A stretch of DNA of 64,000 bases from Actinomadura viridilutea (GTDB lineage: Bacteria > Actinomycetota > Actinomycetes > Streptosporangiales > Streptosporangiaceae): NCBI GenBank assembly GCA_003001795.1, contig PVNI01000001.1, forward strand, positions 682,001 through 746,000, read 5' to 3'. Below the pieces are notes generated by a model. The model did no database searches, was not told the origin of the DNA, and saw nothing but the letters and a program-made list of their open reading frames with translations. The position numbers were made by a program, and so were the translations under genes. Of the stretch, positions 25,775-33,967 are shown in pieces (positions within the stretch are counted from its first letter, which is position 1; the number at the start of each line of letters is the position of its first letter).

Positions 25775-26200
25775 GTGAGCGACGTCATCAGGCTGGCCGC
25801 GATCCGCGACACTCCGCTGTCGGTCGGCGAGGTCTTCGACGCCGTCCGCGATCCCGCCGCCGGCGGGACGGCCGTGTTCGTCGGCACGGTCCGCGACCAC
25901 GACCACGCCCGCGCGGTCAGCCGGCTGGCCTACAGCGCCCACCCCACCGTGGAACGCGAGCTGCGCACGGTGATGGAGAAGGTCGCCTCCGACTTCCCCG
26001 TCAAGGCGCTGGCCGCCGTGCACCGGGTGGGGGACCTGGAGATCGGCGACCTGGCCGTGGTGGTGGCCGCGTCCTGCGCGCACCGCGCCGAGGCGTTCGA
26101 CGCCTGCCGCAGGCTCATCGACGACCTCAAGACCCAGGTGCCGATCTGGAAGCACCAGACCTTCGCCGACGGCGGCGACGAATGGGTCGGGGCCTGCTGA
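25775..26200 (+). CDS. moaE: Molybdopterin synthase catalytic subunit
   Basis: MoaE-type large subunit of molybdopterin synthase, 141 aa, which transfers sulfur from MoaD thiocarboxylate to precursor Z. Visible family features are AVFVGTVRDHDH, the substrate-pocket region VHRVGDLEIGDLAVVV, SCAHRAEAFDACR, and catalytic lysines in DLKTQVPIWKHQTF near the C-terminus. The GTG at 25775 gives standard length. No moaD or other moa gene is present here. Confidence 0.88.
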   Translation: MSDVIRLAAIRDTPLSVGEVFDAVRDPAAGGTAVFVGTVRDHDHARAVSRLAYSAHPTVERELRTVMEKVASDFPVKALAAVHRVGDLEIGDLAVVVAASCAHRAEAFDACRRLIDDLKTQVPIWKHQTFADGGDEWVGAC

Positions 26201-26324
26201 CCGGGCGGCGGAGGCCGACGCCGGCGCCCGCGCCCGCCGGACGCCCGCTCCCCGGACACGGCCCGCACGACCATCCGACCGCCCTTCCGGCGGCCGCTTG
26301 ACACGAGGAGCCAAGGAGCCGCAC

Positions 26325-27377
26325 ATGTCGTCTCGCCGCGCGGTCACCCTCGCCGTCGCCACCGCGCTGATCATGGTGCTGGCGCTGGTCGGGTCGCTGC
26401 TGCCGGTGCCGTACGTCGCGCTGATGCCCGGTCCGACCAGCAACACGCTCGGCGAGAACGACAAGGGCGAGGAGCTGGTCAAGATCGAGGGCCGCCGGGT
26501 GTACCCCGACTCGGGACACCTGAACTTCACCACCGTCACCTACCGCGGCGGCCCGGGCTCCCGCATCGACCTGTTCACCGCCCTGCGCGGCTGGCTGGAC
26601 GGCGACGTCGCGGTCGTCCCCGAGGAGACGATCTTCCCGCGCAACGAGTCGCAGAAGCAGGTGGACGAGGAGAACACCCGGCAGATGCGCGACTCGCAGC
26701 AGACCGCCCAGGCCGCCGCGCTGCGCGAGCTGAAGATCCCGGTGTCCACCCGGATCGTCGTCGAGTCGGTGCAGAAGGGCCGCCCCGCCGACGGCAAACT
26801 GCGCCCCGGGGACGAGCTGGTCGCCGTCGACGGCACCCGCGTGAGCCGCGTCGGCGTCGCCACCCGGCTGATGGGCAAGCGCAAGGTCGGCGACCCGGTC
26901 ACGGTGACGGTCCTGCGCGGGGGCGCCGAGCAGCGGGTCACCCTGGCGACCACAGCGGCCGAGGACGAGCCCGACCGTCCGGTCGTCGGCATCGTGCTGT
27001 CCGAGCAGTTCAAGTTCCCCTTCAAGGTCACCATCAGCGTCGGCGACGTCGGCGGCCCCAGCGCGGGCCTGATGTTCTCGCTGGCGATCGTGGACAAGCT
27101 CACGCCGGGCTCGCTCACCGGCGGCAAGTTCATCGCCGGCACCGGCACCATCAGCCCCGACGGCCGCGTCGGCCCCATCGGCGGCATCCAGCAGAAGATG
27201 ATCGCCGCCCGCCGGGCGGGCGCGACCGTCTTCCTCACGCCCGCGGACAACTGCTCCGACGCCGTGAAGGCGCGTCCCGACGGCCTCCGCCTCGTCCGCA
27301 CCGAGACCCTTCACGGCGCCATCGAGGCCCTCAACACCCTCAACTCCGGCAAGGGCAAGGTGCCGACCTGCAACTGA
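26325..27377 (+). CDS. PDZ domain-containing S16 (Lon-type) membrane protease, YlbL-like
   Basis: Membrane-anchored protease of 350 aa: one N-terminal transmembrane helix (VATALIMVLALVGSLLPV), a PDZ domain (about 150-215) and a Lon proteolytic domain. The Ser-Lys dyad is visible as S246 in GGPSAGLMF and K291 in GGIQQKMIAARR. It corresponds to M. tuberculosis Rv3194c and B. subtilis YlbL. The ATG at 26325 follows GAGGAGCCAAGGAGCC. Likely substrates are membrane or secreted misfolded proteins, by family inference. Confidence 0.9.
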   Translation: MSSRRAVTLAVATALIMVLALVGSLLPVPYVALMPGPTSNTLGENDKGEELVKIEGRRVYPDSGHLNFTTVTYRGGPGSRIDLFTALRGWLDGDVAVVPEETIFPRNESQKQVDEENTRQMRDSQQTAQAAALRELKIPVSTRIVVESVQKGRPADGKLRPGDELVAVDGTRVSRVGVATRLMGKRKVGDPVTVTVLRGGAEQRVTLATTAAEDEPDRPVVGIVLSEQFKFPFKVTISVGDVGGPSAGLMFSLAIVDKLTPGSLTGGKFIAGTGTISPDGRVGPIGGIQQKMIAARRAGATVFLTPADNCSDAVKARPDGLRLVRTETLHGAIEALNTLNSGKGKVPTCN

Positions 27378-27421
27378 CCCGCGTCCGGGCGTCCTGAGCT
27401 TCGGGCACCGCGTCCCGGCGA

Positions 27422-27442
27422 GCACGGGCCCGAGACCCGTGC
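27422..27442 (+). terminator. Hairpin downstream of the PDZ-Lon protease
   Basis: GCACGGG (27422-27428) and CCCGTGC (27436-27442) form a 7-bp stem 45 bp after the protease stop codon. There is no T-tract. Confidence 0.45.
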
Positions 27443-27489
27443 CCGACCTGCGCGTTCGAACGAGCCGGGCGACGCGCGCGGTCGCCGAT

Positions 27490-27518
27490 TTGGCTGATCT
27501 TCCGCGATGCCCTAAAGT
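27490..27518 (+). promoter_or_regulatory. Promoter of first initiator tRNA
   Basis: TTGGCT (27490-27495), a 17-bp spacer and TAAAGT (27513-27518) lie 12 bp upstream of the tRNA. The same -10 hexamer and flanking GCGTCG recur before the second tRNA copy at 36950. Confidence 0.65.
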
Positions 27519-27529
27519 GAGAGCGTCGC

Positions 27530-27603
27530 CGCGGGGTGGAGCAGTTCGGTAGCTCGCTGGGCTCATAACCCAGAGGCCGCAGGTTCAAATCCTGCCCCCG
27601 CTA
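27530..27603 (+). tRNA. Initiator tRNA-fMet (CAT), copy 1
   Basis: A cloverleaf is visible: acceptor CGCGGGG paired with CCCCGCT leaving the first pair C-U unpaired (the initiator hallmark), anticodon stem CTGGG/CCCAG with three G:C pairs around CTCATAA, and the T-loop GGTTCAAATCC. The CCA end is not encoded (CTA follows). It is identical to the copy at 36967-37040. Confidence 0.95.
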
Positions 27604-27610
27604 CTAGGGA

Positions 27611-27649
27611 GAGGCCCTTGTTCGCGGATTGCTCGCGAACAAGGGCCTC
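27611..27649 (+). terminator. Terminator of tRNA-fMet copy 1
   Basis: A 15-bp perfect stem (27611-27625 with 27635-27649) with a 9-nt loop is followed by the T-rich GTCGTTGTTTC. A diverged copy follows the second tRNA. Confidence 0.85.
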
Positions 27650-28049
27650 GTCGTTGTTTCTCGCCAGAGACGACGCCTCTTCGGCACGGTTCGCAGAACT
27701 CTCCGCGGGCTCCACGGCGGTGCCCTGCCGTCGGCGGCGATGGTGATCTTCGAGTTGAGGTCGCCATGGTCCGGCGGGCGCCTGAAAGAGGCGGCCGAAG
27801 TCGTGCGGTCGGACCAGTGCATCACGGGCGAGCCATCGCCCAGCAGTCGCCCTGACGGTCGTAGGCCAGGCGGACCGCAGTTGTCGGCCCGTCCCGAAGG
27901 CGGCGCTGCCGGATGTCGCCGCGGTCCGTGTCGACGACCGACGAGTCCGCCCCCGCGACGGTCATGGAACCGATGGCGCGCCGAATTTCCAGTCGTTGGC
28001 CATAACCGGCTCCACGATCTCGTCCGCCGAAACTGGCATATGTGAACAA
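27650..28049 (-). pseudogene. Degenerate transposase remnant (IS5/DDE-like)
   Basis: Two minus-strand frames carry pieces resembling DDE transposases. One reads GADSSVVDTDRGDIRQRR near 27880-27940, like the catalytic-Asp strand (VDSTVVRAH type) of IS5-family enzymes. The other reads DHGDLNSKITIAADGRAPP near 27715-27775, like the GGLTTKIHLAADGRGRP segment. They lie in different frames, so the gene is frameshifted and truncated. No terminal inverted repeats were found by eye. It begins just after the tRNA terminator. Confidence 0.45.
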
Positions 28050-28070
28050 AGCTCAAGTTCGCACATTGAC

Positions 28071-28090
28071 CATGTGACACGTCTCATATG
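28071..28090. promoter_or_regulatory. Imperfect palindrome in the M14 peptidase promoter region
   Basis: The 20-bp CATGTGACACGTCTCATATG matches its own reverse complement at 16 of 20 positions. It overlaps a TTGACC hexamer (28066-28071) about 100 bp upstream of the peptidase start, a plausible operator position. Confidence 0.4.
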
Positions 28091-28170
28091 ACGATCTCCT
28101 CGCTGCTCGAGGAGGGCCGCGCGCGCTCCCGGCGGGGCTCCTCGAGAACCCCCCATTCGCTGGAGGCGCT

Positions 28171-31100
28171 GTGAGGAGCAGAACACTCTCCGCGGCCGCC
28201 GCGCTGTCCCTCGGAGCGGGACTGCTGGTCGCCACGCCGGCGGCCGCCGCACCGGACCGGACACGCGACCGCGACGCCATCGAAGTCTTCACCGGCGAAC
28301 TCACCGCGGGCCAGTTCAGGAAGCTGCAGGCCCTCGGGCTCGACCACGAGGACATCGCGCACGGCCGTCCGTCGGGCGGCAAGATCCCGATCGAGGTCAC
28401 GATGAGCCGGGCGCAGGGCGAGGCGCTGCGCGCCAAGGGCGTCCCGCTCCGGCTCAAGACGATCAAGGGCCAGACCGCGAGCCAGCGGGCGCGGACGCTC
28501 GCCGAGAACGGCTCGGTGTACCGCCCGTACTCGGGGCCCGGCAACATCCGCGAGGAGCTCGTCAAGACGGCGGCGGCCCACCCGCACATCGCCAAGGCCG
28601 TCGACATCGGCCGCTCGCTGCAGGGCAAGCCGATCACCGCCGTCCGGGTGACCAAGGGCGCCCGGCACTACCCCATGCGCGGCCCGCGCCCGGCCGTGGT
28701 CTACCAGGGCACCCAGCACGCCCGCGAGTGGATCACGACGGAGAACGTGCGCCGCCAGCTCCACTACTTCCTGGACAACTACGGGAAGAACCCGGAGATC
28801 ACCAAGCTCGTCGACACCACGGACCTGTGGTTCATCCCCGTCATCAACGTCGACGGCTACGACCTGACCTTCACGCCCGGCAACCGGTTGTGGCGCAAGA
28901 ACGCGCGCGACAACGACGGCGACGGCAAGCTCACCACCGCCGACGGCGTCGACATCAACCGCAACTTCCCCTACAAGTGGGGTTACGACAACGAGGGCTC
29001 GTCCCCGTCGCCCGACAGCCAGACCTACCGCGGGGCCGCGCCCGGCTCGGAGCCGGAGACCAAGGCGCAGGACGCCTTCGTCCGGCGGGTCCGGCCCACG
29101 TACATGATCAACTACCACTCGGCCGCGGAGCTGCTGCTGTACGGCGTCGGCTGGCAGCAGCAGACGCCCAGCCCGGACGACCAGATCTTCCAGGCGCTGC
29201 TCGGCGACGACGACAAGCCCGCCGTCCCCGGCTACGACCCGGACCTCGGCGCCGAGCTGTACATCACCAACGGCGACACCGACGGCCACATGGCGGAGCG
29301 GTACGGGACGCTGACGTTCACGCCGGAGATGTCGACCTGCCAGACGGCCAGCAACGTCGACCCGAACGACCAGTGGAAGCCCGAGGACTGCGCCAGCGTC
29401 TTCAACTTCCCGGACGACGAGAAGCTCATCCAGCAGGAGTTCGCCAAGAACCTCCCGCTGGCGATCGCCACGGCGAAGTCGGCGCACACCCCTGACCGGC
29501 CCGTCTCCGTCGTCGGCAAGACGACCCCCGACCTGGTCGTGGACGCCTTCGACGTCTCGCACGGCAGGACCCAGCCGGTGGCGGTCATCGCCCGCCGCTC
29601 GCTGAAGAACCTCACGCTGCGCTACCGCGTCAACGGCGGCCGCGCCCGCTCCGCACCGGTCCGCGAGTGGAAGGGCGGCGAGCGGTACGGCGATGAGGGC
29701 CGCAACTACTACGCCGAGTACCGCGGGACGGTCCGCGGCACCAAGCCCGGGGACCGGGTGGAGGTCTGGTTCGAGGCCCGCAAGAAGCACACGAAGGTCT
29801 CCAGCCAGAAGTTCACCTACAAGGTGGCCCACGACATCGGCGGCGACGTCCTGGTGCTCGCAGCCGAGGACGTCACCGGCGCCAGCCCCTCGCAGGGCGC
29901 GACGGAGGCCAAGTACGCCGACGCGTACGTCAAGGCCCTGAAGGCCAACGGCTACCACCCCGACGTCTATGACGTCGACAAGAACGGCCGCAAGGCGCCG
30001 CACCACCTGGGCGTGCTGAGCCACTACAAGGCCGTCGTCTGGGAGACCGGCGACGACATCATCCCGCGCGCCGAAGGGCAGCCGGCCGGCACCGCGGCCA
30101 AGCTCGCCTTCGACCTGGAGCTGAGCGTCCGCGACTACCTCAACGAGGGCGGCAAGCTGCTGTTCACCGGCAAGTACGCCGGCTTCGCGCAGGGCGCCGA
30201 CGGGGCGTACTTCTACGAACCCGACGTCCCGGCCCAGCCGGAGTGCACCCAGCTCTCCGACCCGCCGTGCCTGCCGCTGTTGAACGACTTCCTGCAGTAC
30301 TACCTGGGCGCGTACAGCTACGTCAGCGACGGCGGCACCGGCCAGGACGGCAAGCCGTACCCGGTCAAGGGCGCCGGCGGGGCCTTCACCGGGTTCCAGG
30401 GGACGCTGAACGGCGGAGACTCGGCGAACAACCAGGACCACACCGCGTCCTTCCTGAGCACGTCCAGCTTCCTGCCGAAGGACCGGTTCCCGCAGTTCGC
30501 CACCGAGGCGCCGATCAAGTGGGATCGGCCGGGCGGCGCCCCGTACGACCCGCGCACCGGCAGCTGGTACGCCTACAGCGGCCAGGCCGACGTGTCGTAC
30601 AAGCGCCTCACCCGCACCATCGACCTGACCGGCAAGAGCAGCGGGACGCTGACCTTCCAGACCTCGTACGAGACGGAGGCCGACTGGGACTTCTTCTTCG
30701 TCGAGGCGCGCACGGAAGGCCAGGACGACTGGACGACCCTGCCCGACGCCAACGGCCACACCCGGCAGGCCACCGGCCAGAGCTGCGCCTCGGGGTGGCG
30801 CACGCTCCACCCGCACCTGAACCACTACCAGGGACAGGACTGCTCGCCCACCGGGACCACCGGCGCCTGGCACGCGGCCACCGGTAAGTCCAACGGCTAC
30901 CAGGAATGGTCGATCGACCTGTCGGCGTACGCCGGCAAGAAGGTCGAGGTGTCCATCACCTACGTCAGCGACTGGGCCACCCAGGGGCTGGGCGTGTTCG
31001 TGGACGACGTCAAGGTCACCGCGGACTCGGAGACGATAGCCGAGACCTCCTTCGAGACCGACCTGGGCGGCTGGACGGTCGCCGGCCCGCCCGAGGGCTC

Positions 31101-31260
31101 GTCCCCCGCGGCCAACGACTGGTCCCGCAGCCAGCGTGCCTTCGAGGAAGGCGCCGGCGTCGTCACCAAGGACACCGTCTACGTCGGCTTCGGCCTCGAA
31201 GGACTGTCCACCAAGGCCCGCAACGACTTCGTCAAGCGGGCCATGCGGCACCTCCTGTAA
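28171..31260 (+). CDS. Secreted M14 zinc carboxypeptidase with C-terminal accessory domains
   Basis: Exported protein of 1029 aa with a Sec signal peptide (LSAAAALSLGAGLLVATPAAAA). The M14 domain spans roughly 110-470. Zinc ligands are H183 and E186 (GTQHAREWI) and H316 (NYHS); the catalytic Glu is E386 (TFTPEM) and the substrate Arg is in DINRNFPYKW. A central region (GDVLVLAAEDVTG...) resembles a GATase-like/Rossmann fold. The C-terminal part (LTFQTSYETEADWDFFFVEA) is like the MAM/immune-inhibitor-A jelly roll. The GTG at 28171 follows TGGAGGCGCT. It probably digests extracellular peptides. It lies inside the tRNA-bracketed segment. Confidence 0.9.
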   Translation: MRSRTLSAAAALSLGAGLLVATPAAAAPDRTRDRDAIEVFTGELTAGQFRKLQALGLDHEDIAHGRPSGGKIPIEVTMSRAQGEALRAKGVPLRLKTIKGQTASQRARTLAENGSVYRPYSGPGNIREELVKTAAAHPHIAKAVDIGRSLQGKPITAVRVTKGARHYPMRGPRPAVVYQGTQHAREWITTENVRRQLHYFLDNYGKNPEITKLVDTTDLWFIPVINVDGYDLTFTPGNRLWRKNARDNDGDGKLTTADGVDINRNFPYKWGYDNEGSSPSPDSQTYRGAAPGSEPETKAQDAFVRRVRPTYMINYHSAAELLLYGVGWQQQTPSPDDQIFQALLGDDDKPAVPGYDPDLGAELYITNGDTDGHMAERYGTLTFTPEMSTCQTASNVDPNDQWKPEDCASVFNFPDDEKLIQQEFAKNLPLAIATAKSAHTPDRPVSVVGKTTPDLVVDAFDVSHGRTQPVAVIARRSLKNLTLRYRVNGGRARSAPVREWKGGERYGDEGRNYYAEYRGTVRGTKPGDRVEVWFEARKKHTKVSSQKFTYKVAHDIGGDVLVLAAEDVTGASPSQGATEAKYADAYVKALKANGYHPDVYDVDKNGRKAPHHLGVLSHYKAVVWETGDDIIPRAEGQPAGTAAKLAFDLELSVRDYLNEGGKLLFTGKYAGFAQGADGAYFYEPDVPAQPECTQLSDPPCLPLLNDFLQYYLGAYSYVSDGGTGQDGKPYPVKGAGGAFTGFQGTLNGGDSANNQDHTASFLSTSSFLPKDRFPQFATEAPIKWDRPGGAPYDPRTGSWYAYSGQADVSYKRLTRTIDLTGKSSGTLTFQTSYETEADWDFFFVEARTEGQDDWTTLPDANGHTRQATGQSCASGWRTLHPHLNHYQGQDCSPTGTTGAWHAATGKSNGYQEWSIDLSAYAGKKVEVSITYVSDWATQGLGVFVDDVKVTADSETIAETSFETDLGGWTVAGPPEGSSPAANDWSRSQRAFEEGAGVVTKDTVYVGFGLEGLSTKARNDFVKRAMRHLL

Positions 31261-31269
31261 ATCCCTCCT

Positions 31270-31318
31270 GATGTGAGTGCGGCCCGTCCGGCGTCCCCGG
31301 GCGGGCCGCACTCACATC
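31270..31318 (+). terminator. Terminator of the M14 peptidase gene
   Basis: A perfect 17-bp inverted repeat (31270-31286 and 31302-31318) with a 15-nt loop begins 9 bp after the stop codon. There is no T-run. Confidence 0.75.
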
Positions 31319-31531
31319 CGAGCACAGTCGGCCGCCCGCAGCAGGATGCCGCGCACTGCATGGGCGGCACCCCCACGCCGCCCCGACTCATCCACGAAAC
31401 TGCGGCGGCCGCCCTGTCTGCGCGTCCAAGTTGTCGCGATTTCCCGTTTTCGGCGCGTCCTGTCTCCACGTGACCGCCGCAGCATTCGCAATCACCATAC
31501 GTAGTCGATTGACTTCATATAGTGTCGATGC

Positions 31532-32440
31532 ATGCCCTCCAGCCGTCATGAAGCACTTTCGGAGATGTTCCGGCATCGTCCGGCACTCGCCGCCGATGTC
31601 CTCGAAGGAGCCTTGGGTCTCGAGCTTCCGGGGTATAGGGATGCCCGCCTGAGGTCGGAGAACATCACCGATGACCGCCTAGCCGAACTCCGCGCGGACG
31701 CCGTGATCGAGTTCTGGGAGGAGAAGCGGCAGTTCGCAGTGATCGTCGAGGTGCAGCTCGACCGTGACCGCGACAAGCACTTCAGCTGGCCCGCCTACAT
31801 GATGGGATTACGCGCCCGCCTGCGGTGCCCGGTCATCCTGCTGGTGGTCTCGCCCGACCAGGGCACGGCCGCCTGGTGCGCCCGAACGCTGGATCTCGGG
31901 CACCCCGGCATGGCGCTGACGCCTCTCGTCATGGGCCCGCGCGAGGTCCCGTACGTCACCGACCCCGATCAGGCCGCGCGCGTTCCGGAGCTCGCCATCC
32001 TGTCCGCCCTCGCCCACGGTGCCGGTCCCGGGGGCATGGAGGTGGTGGCCGCGCTCCCGGACGCTTACGCCGCGCTCGATCCCGATCACCGTGCGCTCTA
32101 CCATGACCTTGTCGCAGCGGTGCTTCCCGAAGCCGTCCGACGCCACCTGGAGACCAGGATGAAGCTGAAGAACTACGAGTTCCAGAGCGATTTCGCCCGC
32201 CACTACTACGGACGCGGCAAAGCCGAGGGCATGGCCGAGGGGAAGGTCGAGGGGAAGGTCGAGGGCGAAGCCGAGATGATTTTGACGGTGCTGGCCGCTC
32301 GTGGTGTGGAGGTGTCGGACGAGGTTCGGGCGCGCATCCGCGGCTGCACGGATCTGGAAGTGCTCAAGGAGTGGGGGCGACGGGCCGCGACGGCCGAGTC
32401 CATTGACGATCTCCAGCTCGATCCAGCGTCCGATCATTGA
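31532..32440 (+). CDS. PD-(D/E)XK nuclease-like (Rpn/transposase-associated) protein
   Basis: Protein of 302 aa of a family expanded in actinobacteria and related to Rpn/PDDEXK nucleases. The putative core is RADAVIEFWEEKRQFAVIVE followed by VQLDRDRDKHFSWP, where Asp and the E-x-Q pair stand for the D...ExK active site (Q in place of K). The C-terminus has the helical repeat EGMAEGKVEGKVEGEAE. TATAGT at 31518-31523 lies 8 bp before the ATG, implying a leaderless mRNA. It is followed by a truncated duplicate. The role may be in recombination or a mobile element; activity is unproven. Confidence 0.65.
   Translation: MPSSRHEALSEMFRHRPALAADVLEGALGLELPGYRDARLRSENITDDRLAELRADAVIEFWEEKRQFAVIVEVQLDRDRDKHFSWPAYMMGLRARLRCPVILLVVSPDQGTAAWCARTLDLGHPGMALTPLVMGPREVPYVTDPDQAARVPELAILSALAHGAGPGGMEVVAALPDAYAALDPDHRALYHDLVAAVLPEAVRRHLETRMKLKNYEFQSDFARHYYGRGKAEGMAEGKVEGKVEGEAEMILTVLAARGVEVSDEVRARIRGCTDLEVLKEWGRRAATAESIDDLQLDPASDH
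32145..32407 (+). repeat. Direct repeat, left copy (3' part of the nuclease gene)
   Basis: This 263-bp stretch recurs almost unchanged at 32646-32899. The copies differ by a few substitutions and by one 12-bp unit (GAAGGTCGAGGG twice here, once in the right copy). Confidence 0.9.
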
Positions 32441-32645
32441 CCAGCCGCGGCGTGGCACTTTCTCGGGGTCGGAGCCGATCTGCACCGGTCCCGGCTCGGT
32501 GGCATCGTGATCGCGCAGGTAGGCCGTACGTCTTCTGAAGATCGCGGATAACCCTACGCGCTGCGGGCCTGTCCACGATTGCCGCACATGTCCCTGACGC
32601 TCTGGCTCTTTGGAGAATGGCGTCCCGTCGTATCACCTGGCAATC

Positions 32646-32917
32646 ACCTGGCAACCAGGATGAAGCTGAAGAACTACGAGTTCCAGAGCGATTTCGCCCG
32701 CCACTACTACGGACGCGGCAAAGCCGAGGGCATGGCCGAGGGGAAGGTCGAGGGCGAAGCCGAGATGATTTTGACGGTGCTGGCCGCTCGTGGTGTGGAG
32801 GTGTCGGACGAGGTTCGGGCGCGCATCCGCAGCTGCACGGATCTGAAAGTTCTCAAGGAGTGGGGTCGGCGGGCCACCACGGCCGCGTCCGTTGATGACG
32901 TCGTGATCGAGCTATGA
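32646..32917 (+). pseudogene. Truncated duplicate of the nuclease C-terminus
   Basis: It encodes ATRMKLKNYEFQSDF...AGVEVSDEVRARIRSC-type sequence almost identical to the last 95 residues of the upstream protein, but the nuclease core is absent. A frame opens from 32579 with about 20 unrelated residues, so a 112-aa chimeric peptide could be made; no ribosome site is evident. It is best explained as a partial tandem duplication, or as what remains of a second paralogue whose 5' part was deleted. Confidence 0.75.
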
Positions 32918-33020
32918 GTCGGTCCCGACTGGCCACGGCCCAGGCTTGCAGCGTCCTCGCAAAAGCTGCCTCTCGTCGCTTCCGCTGGACTCTCTGCCTG
33001 CGTGTTGGTCATGGCAGTCG

Positions 33021-33051
33021 GTCGGGCCCCGGGGTGTTCCCGGGGCCCGAC
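33021..33051. terminator. Bidirectional terminator hairpin
   Basis: A 13-bp stem (33021-33033 with 33039-33051) and 5-nt loop lie between the nuclease duplicate and the convergent nucleosidase gene, which ends at 33059. Confidence 0.75.
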
Positions 33052-33058
33052 CTGTCCG

Positions 33059-33967
33059 TCAGTTGCGGAGGTAGGGCAGCAGTCTCCTCAAGGCCATGGC
33101 GGCATGCCAGGACGCAATGCGGTGGTAGGAGTCGTCCTTGCCCTGTCCGGCGTCGTCGGAGATGCCGCGCACCACGGCCCAGCCGTGAGGCTGTCCGGAC
33201 TGGGCGGTCCTCTCATGGCAGGCGAGGGAGAGACCGCCTGATTCCATGTCGATCGCCAGGATCTTGTCGTTGAAGCCGGCCAGGTACGACAGGATTTCGG
33301 CGTCCTGGTCGGCGATGACCGCATCACCTGAGCCGATGGGCCCGGTCAGCATCCGCATGGTGCGCGTGACGCCGGCGGGATCCTCGACCTGGAACTCGGC
33401 GGGCTCGTTCTCGGTGAAGAAGGCGTTGATCGCGTGGCGGATGTCTGCGGGCGCCTCCCGCTCCTCGCCTCGGTGCCGGATGCCCATAGGGGTCTCCTTG
33501 CGCAGGTCGTAGTAGACGACGCGGGTGGCGACCACGACGTCACCGACTCGGACATCGCGATGGAAACCCCCTCCGATGCCCACCAGCACGACCACCTTCG
33601 GATCGAAATGGCGCCGAAGGTTGTCGTAGGCGGCCATGGCGGAACGATTCCCCTGCTCAAGAGCGCGAATGGCGACGACGCTGATGGGACCGGTACGGTC
33701 CTGCACGTCCGCGGCATAGAAGTGGAGACCGCCGATCTGCTGCTTGCGCAGGCCCAGTGCGGTGACCACGGCCTGTGCCTCGACGCTCAGGATCGTGATG
33801 ATCCCTACATCAGCGCGCCGGCTTTCGGGCTGGGAGGTCGTCGAGCCGTCCTGTTCCGTGACCGGAGTGCTGACATGCAGAACCGGTCGGTGGCCCACGG
33901 CGGACGACGTGACGTTTGCCGTGCCGCCGTAGTTGAGGATTCCTTCGACGTGGTGCTTTTGAGTCAA
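33059..33967 (-). CDS. MTA/SAH nucleosidase-like phosphorylase with N-terminal amyloid-like motif (candidate effector)
   Basis: Protein of 302 aa. Residues about 52-300 form a PNP/UDP-phosphorylase-superfamily domain: VGIITILSVEAQAV, VVLVGIGGGFHRDVRVGDVV, the ribose-binding Glu in AIDMESGG (E242) and the catalytic Asp in GISDDA (D271). It would cleave N-glycosidic bonds of nucleosides or nucleotides. The first 32 residues (LNYGGTANVTSSAVG) match the C-terminal tail of the upstream membrane protein. The TTG at 33967 overlaps that gene's stop by 4 bp (TTGA); it is chosen because only this start includes the shared motif. Such domain pairing is typical of bacterial amyloid-signalling effectors. 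The substrate is unknown. Confidence 0.8.
   Translation of the reverse strand: MTQKHHVEGILNYGGTANVTSSAVGHRPVLHVSTPVTEQDGSTTSQPESRRADVGIITILSVEAQAVVTALGLRKQQIGGLHFYAADVQDRTGPISVVAIRALEQGNRSAMAAYDNLRRHFDPKVVVLVGIGGGFHRDVRVGDVVVATRVVYYDLRKETPMGIRHRGEEREAPADIRHAINAFFTENEPAEFQVEDPAGVTRTMRMLTGPIGSGDAVIADQDAEILSYLAGFNDKILAIDMESGGLSLACHERTAQSGQPHGWAVVRGISDDAGQGKDDSYHRIASWHAAMALRRLLPYLRN

Noticed and set aside
27340..27588. Minus-strand frame over tRNA-fMet copy 1
   Set aside because: It starts inside the antisense of the tRNA (a common mis-annotation) and shows no independent coding support.
28084..31311. Very long open frame on the strand opposite the M14 peptidase gene
   Set aside because: It mirrors the peptidase codon by codon with no recognisable domain and no ribosome site. 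The plus-strand frame has the signal peptide and complete zinc motifs; such antisense frames are expected at this GC content.
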